In this document: piece after piece, positions 13,387 to 17,065 of the stretch
Numbering within the stretch: the first letter of the stretch is position 1
Layout of the letters: every line of letters begins with the position of its first letter
Assembly: GCA_014378805.1 (NCBI GenBank)
Contig: JACMMY010000272.1
Span: 1-17,065, forward strand
Reading direction: 5' to 3'
Length of the DNA stretch: 17,065 nt
Origin: Moraxellaceae bacterium
GTDB lineage: Bacteria > Pseudomonadota > Gammaproteobacteria > Pseudomonadales > Moraxellaceae
Position numbers and translations under genes: made by a program
The notes under the pieces: generated by a model
Databases searched by the model: none
What the model was told of the DNA's origin: nothing
What the model saw: the letters and a program-made list of their open reading frames with translations, nothing else

Positions 13387-13416
13387 TTGAAACTAGGAAT
13401 AGTTCTCATTCATATT
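13387..13416 (+). promoter_or_regulatory. feo promoter with Fur-box-like site
   Basis: TAGGAATAGTTCTCA (13394-13408) matches the 7-1-7 Fur consensus TGAGAAT-N-ATTCTCA at 11 of 14 positions. It lies between TTGAAA (13387-13392) and CATATT (13411-13416), which make a possible sigma-70 promoter with an 18-nt spacer. Fur with iron bound would block this promoter, as expected for ferrous iron uptake genes. Confidence 0.55.
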
Positions 13417-13432
13417 TAGGTTATCTGTTCCT

Positions 13433-13711
13433 GTGCGCCTCTCTGATCTATCAAAAAATGTTACTGCGATCATCCTATCGGTTGAAGACTCACATCCCAC
13501 TGATTATGCTGAACATGATGCATACGCTGGCAACATTGATACAATCGCGCACCGACTGAGAGAACTTGGATTTGTGCCTGGTGAACTTGTGCGCCTCATC
13601 ACGGTAGCACCTTTTGGCGGCGATCCTATTTTGGTTCAGATTGGTTTTACGCGTTTTGCCTTACGCAAGAGTGAAGCGAAACGCATACTCGTTGAGGCAC
13701 AAACCGCATGA
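13433..13711 (+). CDS. feoA: Ferrous iron transport protein A
   Basis: A 92-aa SH3-like cytoplasmic protein that assists FeoB. Residues ~38-87 carry the FeoA core: H-R-L-R-E-L-G-F-V-P-G-E-L-V-R-L, P-F-G-G-D-P-I-L-V-Q-I, and F-A-L-R-K-S-E-A-K-R-I. The start is GTG at 13433, giving M-R-L-S-D-L; no ATG in frame gives a full N-terminus. The ribosome site is weak (AGG about 13 nt upstream). An insertion-like N-terminal part (residues ~18-35, E-D-S-H-P-T-D-Y-A-E-H-D) makes it slightly longer than the 75-aa E. coli protein. Its TGA overlaps the feoB ATG by 4 bp, so translation is coupled. Confidence 0.92.
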   Translation: MRLSDLSKNVTAIILSVEDSHPTDYAEHDAYAGNIDTIAHRLRELGFVPGELVRLITVAPFGGDPILVQIGFTRFALRKSEAKRILVEAQTA

Positions 13712-15588
13712 ATACGATTGTGATAAACGATACAGATAATGTCACTAGCCGTATGGCGGAACATATCGCGCTGGTGGGTAATCCGAACTGTGGAAAAACG
13801 TCTCTCTTTAATCAACTGACGGGCGCACGCCAAAAAGTCGCTAACTATGCAGGCGTCACCGTCGAACGCAAAGAAGGCGTGATTACGCTCCCTTCAGGCC
13901 GTCAAGTTCGGGTTCTCGATTTACCGGGTGCATATAGTTTAGACGCAACTAGTCCAGATGAAGCAGTCACTCGTGCAGTATGTTTAGGCGAATTGGCAGG
14001 TGAAGTATTACCTGATTTATTGGTCTGCGTGATGGATGCGACAAACCTGAGGTTGCATTTGCGTTTCGCGTTGGAAATCCTTCGTTTGGGTCGTCCGACG
14101 GTGATCGCACTCAATATGATGGATGATGCAGAACGCCGTGGGATCAAAATAGATGTCGCCAAACTCGCTGAACGCTTAGGGGTGCCTATCGTTGAAACCG
14201 TCGCGGTTAAACGTCATGGTTCAGCGGCACTGCTTGCGCAATTAGAAAGTCAAATTCCCTTATTGCCTGCGGTCAAAGCAGCGGCAACAGAACTTGATGA
14301 CATTCATGCTGAAGTTCGCGCGCTACTTGCCGACACTGTTGTGATGCCGCGCTCTACCGACCAGCGCGATGATGCCTTAGACCGCATTTTACTGCATCCC
14401 GTGTTCGGACTGATGATACTGGCCTTGTTAATGTTTTTTATTTTCCAAGCTGTATTTACTTGGGCAGCGCCGTTTATGGATGGCATAGGTTTTGTCGTGA
14501 CGACGGTCAGTGATTGGACGACTTCATTCCTACCCGAAGGCATGCTCCATAGTTTATTAAAAGATGGAATTTTTGCTGGACTGGGTACGGTACTGACATT
14601 CTTACCGCAGATTCTAATTTTATTTTTCTTTATCTTGGTATTAGAAGAGTCTGGCTATCTGCCTCGTGCCGCATTTTTATTGGACCGTCTGATGTTCCGT
14701 GCGGGTTTAACAGGTCGTGCGTTCATTCCTTTATTATCCAGTTTTGCCTGTGCAATTCCGGGCATTATGGCAACGCGCAGTATCAGTGATCCACGTGATC
14801 GTTTAACAACAATCATGGTTGCACCGCTCATGACTTGCTCGGCACGACTACCTGTCTATGCACTATTAATCAGTGCCTTTATTCCCGTAAAAACGGTGTG
14901 GGGTTTCTTTAATTTACAAGGTTTAGTGCTTTTCGTACTGTATTTTGGCGGGATCGTCAGTGCACTGATTGTCGCAACCGTGATGAAAAAATTCCGTACT
15001 GACCAAAGCGAACATGCCCTACTGATGGAACTCCCAAGTTACCGCATGCCGAGTTGGCGTAGTGTCAGTATTGGCCTTTATGAACGTGCTTCGATTTTTC
15101 TTAAACGCGTAGGCGGCATCATTCTGGCGCTGATCGTGATTTTGTGGTTCTTGGCTTATTTTCCGCAACCGCCTGCTGGCGCGACTTTACCCCCGATTGA
15201 TTATAGTTTTGCAGGACAGCTCGGACATCTCATTGCGCCGATATTTGCTCCAATTGGTTTTACTTGGGAAATTTGTATTGCATTGATTCCGGGTATGGCT
15301 GCACGCGAAGTGGTGGTTGCTGCGCTCGGTACTGTCTACGCCTTGTCAGGTAATGAAGACGCCGTGAGTCATCAACTCGGCAGTCTGATCGCAGCACAGT
15401 GGTCGTTGCCAACAGCACTGTCTTTATTAGCGTGGTTTATTTTTGCACCGCAATGCCTTGCAACACTGGCAACCGTTCGCCGTGAAACAGGGTCTTGGAA
15501 ATATGTCGGCATCATGACCTTTTATTTATTTTCACTGGCGTATGGCGCGTCACTGATCACCTATCATGTGGCGGAGGCACTGCTATGA
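13708..15588 (+). CDS. feoB: Ferrous iron transporter B
   Basis: A 626-aa inner-membrane Fe(II) transporter with an N-terminal G domain. The G motifs are complete: G1 G-N-P-N-C-G-K-T-S (24-32), G2 with the conserved Thr in Y-A-G-V-T-V-E (47-53), G3 D-L-P-G (71-74) and G4 N-M-M-D (136-139). From ~225 on come the membrane segments with two gate regions. These hold the conserved cysteine motifs S-S-F-A-C-A-I-P-G-I-M-A-T-R and P-L-M-T-C-S-A-R-L-P-V-Y. It is shorter than the 773-aa E. coli FeoB but normal for the compact form. The start is set by the 4-bp ATGA overlap with feoA, and the end overlaps the next gene by 4 bp as well, so the three genes form one operon. Confidence 0.96.
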   Translation: MNTIVINDTDNVTSRMAEHIALVGNPNCGKTSLFNQLTGARQKVANYAGVTVERKEGVITLPSGRQVRVLDLPGAYSLDATSPDEAVTRAVCLGELAGEVLPDLLVCVMDATNLRLHLRFALEILRLGRPTVIALNMMDDAERRGIKIDVAKLAERLGVPIVETVAVKRHGSAALLAQLESQIPLLPAVKAAATELDDIHAEVRALLADTVVMPRSTDQRDDALDRILLHPVFGLMILALLMFFIFQAVFTWAAPFMDGIGFVVTTVSDWTTSFLPEGMLHSLLKDGIFAGLGTVLTFLPQILILFFFILVLEESGYLPRAAFLLDRLMFRAGLTGRAFIPLLSSFACAIPGIMATRSISDPRDRLTTIMVAPLMTCSARLPVYALLISAFIPVKTVWGFFNLQGLVLFVLYFGGIVSALIVATVMKKFRTDQSEHALLMELPSYRMPSWRSVSIGLYERASIFLKRVGGIILALIVILWFLAYFPQPPAGATLPPIDYSFAGQLGHLIAPIFAPIGFTWEICIALIPGMAAREVVVAALGTVYALSGNEDAVSHQLGSLIAAQWSLPTALSLLAWFIFAPQCLATLATVRRETGSWKYVGIMTFYLFSLAYGASLITYHVAEALL

Positions 15589-15914
15589 GTGTTGTCAACG
15601 ATAGTCACGCAATCATCGGCAATATCGTCCAAGGGCTGGTGATCGCAGGATTGCTCGGATGGAGCATCTTTTTTATGCTACGCCGGATGATGCCCAAATG
15701 GATCTCAAACCAACAACGTCAACTTGCTCATACCTTAAACTCAAAAGGCTGGAACAAGCTTGCGAAATGGCTAGAACCATCCATCAGCACAGGCGGCGGA
15801 TGCGGCAGTGGTTGTAATTCCTGTGGCTCTTGCCCGTCCAATCCAAATAAACCTGCCGAACAACCCGTACAATGGAAAAGTCCGCAGCCATCTAAAAGCT
15901 CTGGCTGTCATTAG
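15585..15914 (+). CDS. FeoB-associated Cys-rich small membrane protein (DUF6587-like)
   Basis: A 109-aa protein with one membrane helix (~12-32), a basic cytoplasmic stretch (L-R-R-M-M-P-K-W) and a Gly/Cys cluster G-G-G-C-G-S-G-C-N-S-C-G-S-C at 70-83, plus a last Cys at 108. Five cysteines in a metal- or redox-type spacing (C73, C77, C80, C83, C108) suggest iron binding next to FeoB. The start at 15585 is preferred over the upstream in-frame ATG at 15495, because it has GGAGG about 9 nt before it and overlaps the feoB stop as ATGA. It occupies the place of feoC, but it is not the winged-helix FeoC of enterobacteria. I recall the Acinetobacter name DUF6587; function is inferred from position and cysteines. 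Confidence 0.85.
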   Translation: MSVVNDSHAIIGNIVQGLVIAGLLGWSIFFMLRRMMPKWISNQQRQLAHTLNSKGWNKLAKWLEPSISTGGGCGSGCNSCGSCPSNPNKPAEQPVQWKSPQPSKSSGCH

Positions 15915-15930
15915 AGCCTCTGTTGTAAAG

Positions 15931-15971
15931 CATCACGCCTCTAAATCACAAGAATGCGTGATGTTATTTTT
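15931..15971 (+). terminator. Terminator of the feo operon
   Basis: CATCACGC (15931-15938) pairs perfectly with GCGTGATG (15956-15963) around a 17-nt loop, followed by TTATTTTT. It lies between the convergent feo operon and the diguanylate cyclase gene, and could act on both strands. Confidence 0.75.
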
Positions 15972-15993
15972 ACAGTTCGAATGTTCAATCAAC

Positions 15994-17065
15994 TTACAAT
16001 GAAACTTGTATGTCCTCACTTAAGTGTCTAAATTTGACACAATTTCTGCCTAGTTCTTTCGCTTCGTATAATGCTTTATCTGCAGTATTAATCAGATCAT
16101 CTAAACATACTTGCATGTTGTATTGGCAGGTATTGCTCGGTAGCATCGTCGTGACACCGAAGCTGGCTGTAACCTGAACACTGTAATCACCCACAGTGAT
16201 TTTCTGCGCTTCAATGGACTTCCGATAACGATCAGCCACCTCAATCGACATTCTGGCATCACAATTCGGTAAGATGACGATGAACTCCTCTCCCCCAAAC
16301 CGACCCACATAATCCGTCGTCCGTGCGCATTTTTGAAGTACTGCAGTTGTTGCAAGCAGCACTTTATCACCAGTTTGATGTCCATACGTGTCATTAATTT
16401 TCTTGAAAAAATCTAAATCCAAGATTAATACTGACAAACAATACAAATTGCGATGCGTCAGTGCAATCTCATGTTCTAAAACTTCATTTAAATAACGTCG
16501 ATTCCATAGACCCGTTAATCCATCTCGCCGCGATAGCTCAAGAATCTTCTTTTCTCGCAGGACGATACCCTGCATCAACGAATGCCCAATAATATAAACA
16601 ACCGCTGCGATTGGGGCACTCATCAAAATCTGAACCAACAAAAAAGCCATCGGAACTTGTGCGGGTTTCACTTGATCAATAAACAACGGCGCATTGGGCA
16701 ATAGTCCCGCACTGACGGCAATTGCCAAGCCTACAATTTCAATCCACATTAAGCATGTTGCGAAGAATACATGCTTACGATTAAACAAAATGAGTCCCAA
16801 AAAAGGCAAAACGCCCAACAACAATCCAGTCACCAGTTGTGGAATACCATTTAAAATGGCATACAGTGCCAATGGCTGACCAATAAAATACAGTTGAATA
16901 TTACCCGGCAGTGTTGAGTTTGGATTTTTTTTGCGCGTATATAGAATAAAAACGAGTAAAACATTTAAGCATAAAATACTCACGATGCTTAAAACTTCAG
17001 TCACATGAAGATAATACAAATTAGAAACTTGCAGGGCGGTCGGGACATTTTGGCAAAAAAAAGCG
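15994..17065 (-). CDS. Membrane-bound diguanylate cyclase (GGDEF), 5' end probably outside window
   Basis: It makes the second messenger c-di-GMP from two GTP. Residues are counted from TTG 17019. An N-terminal membrane part has about five or six hydrophobic helices (~8-27, 45-80, 86-106, 124-150), then a short linker. The GGDEF domain starts at R-R-D-G-L-T-G-L-W-N-R-R (164-175). It has D-L-D-F-F-K-K-I-N-D-T-Y-G-H (201-214), the active-site G-G-E-E-F (242-246) and an intact inhibitory I-site R-T-T-D (233-236) exactly five residues before it, so an active, feedback-inhibited cyclase is expected. The frame remains open to the window edge (V-P-T-A-L-Q-V-S-N precedes TTG 17019) with no ATG, so the true start is likely beyond 17065. 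The sensor part has no family I can name. Confidence 0.92.
   Translation of the reverse strand, partial: AFFCQNVPTALQVSNLYYLHVTEVLSIVSILCLNVLLVFILYTRKKNPNSTLPGNIQLYFIGQPLALYAILNGIPQLVTGLLLGVLPFLGLILFNRKHVFFATCLMWIEIVGLAIAVSAGLLPNAPLFIDQVKPAQVPMAFLLVQILMSAPIAAVVYIIGHSLMQGIVLREKKILELSRRDGLTGLWNRRYLNEVLEHEIALTHRNLYCLSVLILDLDFFKKINDTYGHQTGDKVLLATTAVLQKCARTTDYVGRFGGEEFIVILPNCDARMSIEVADRYRKSIEAQKITVGDYSVQVTASFGVTTMLPSNTCQYNMQVCLDDLINTADKALYEAKELGRNCVKFRHLSEDIQVSL

Noticed and set aside
13149..13559. 136-aa plus-strand frame across the MAPEG end and feoA start
   Set aside because: It overlaps two well-supported genes in another frame, crosses the feo promoter and Fur-like site, and resembles no family.
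15495..15584. Start of the Cys-rich protein at ATG 15495
   Set aside because: It would overlap feoB by 94 bp; ATG 15585 has GGAGG and the ATGA overlap.
1..17065. CRISPR arrays, tRNA or rRNA genes, complete insertion sequences, prophage genes
   Set aside because: No regularly spaced repeats, cloverleaf, rRNA-like stretch or transposase/integrase reading frame seen on either strand.

Overview
The window looks like an Acinetobacter (Moraxellaceae) chromosome segment. The grounds are the feoA-feoB-Cys-rich membrane protein arrangement, the style of the DUF2798, MAPEG and alanine-rich coiled-coil proteins, the moderate-to-low GC, and several GTTGGGC/GCCCAAC intergenic stem-loop repeats. This is inferred from gene content and protein sequence only.

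Layout. The left end (1-1716) is accessory in character. It holds the tail of a HEPN-like protein that enters from outside, a NERD-domain membrane protein whose C-terminal zinc ribbon is broken by what looks like a one-base frameshift, and a small DUF2798 membrane protein. A minus-strand gene for an LEA/apolipoprotein-like helical repeat protein follows (1810-2232).

The centre (2424-10014) is dominated by a probable oxidative catabolic set: an HSL-family esterase (minus), an iron-dependent alcohol dehydrogenase and a short-chain dehydrogenase (plus), and a TetR regulator followed in the same direction by a Baeyer-Villiger monooxygenase (minus). Together these could take an alcohol to a ketone or aldehyde, insert oxygen to make an ester or lactone, hydrolyse it, and oxidise the released alcohol. 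Two promoter regions in this set share the palindrome TGACA-N8-TGTCA, and the tetR promoter carries its own perfect palindrome. An apparent insertion lies between the SDR and the monooxygenase (5974-7111). It contains stem-loop repeats and two AT-rich orphan genes that resemble immunity proteins, one of them DUF5071-like. A PpiC-type parvulin sits next to it.

The right part has a lipoprotein with a phytase-like esterase domain, preceded by a good two-unit Pho box (10160-10181). Then come a small unknown gene with its own promoter next to a perfect 21-bp-arm hairpin, a MAPEG-family membrane protein, and the ferrous iron uptake operon feoA-feoB-Cys-rich membrane protein behind a Fur-box-like site. 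The last gene is a membrane GGDEF diguanylate cyclase whose frame is still open at the right edge.

Most of the window is ordinary chromosome. The points most worth a second look are the regulated oxygenase/esterase module and its shared operators, the Pho box on the phytase-like lipoprotein, the NERD frameshift, and the orphan immunity-like pair embedded in repeats.
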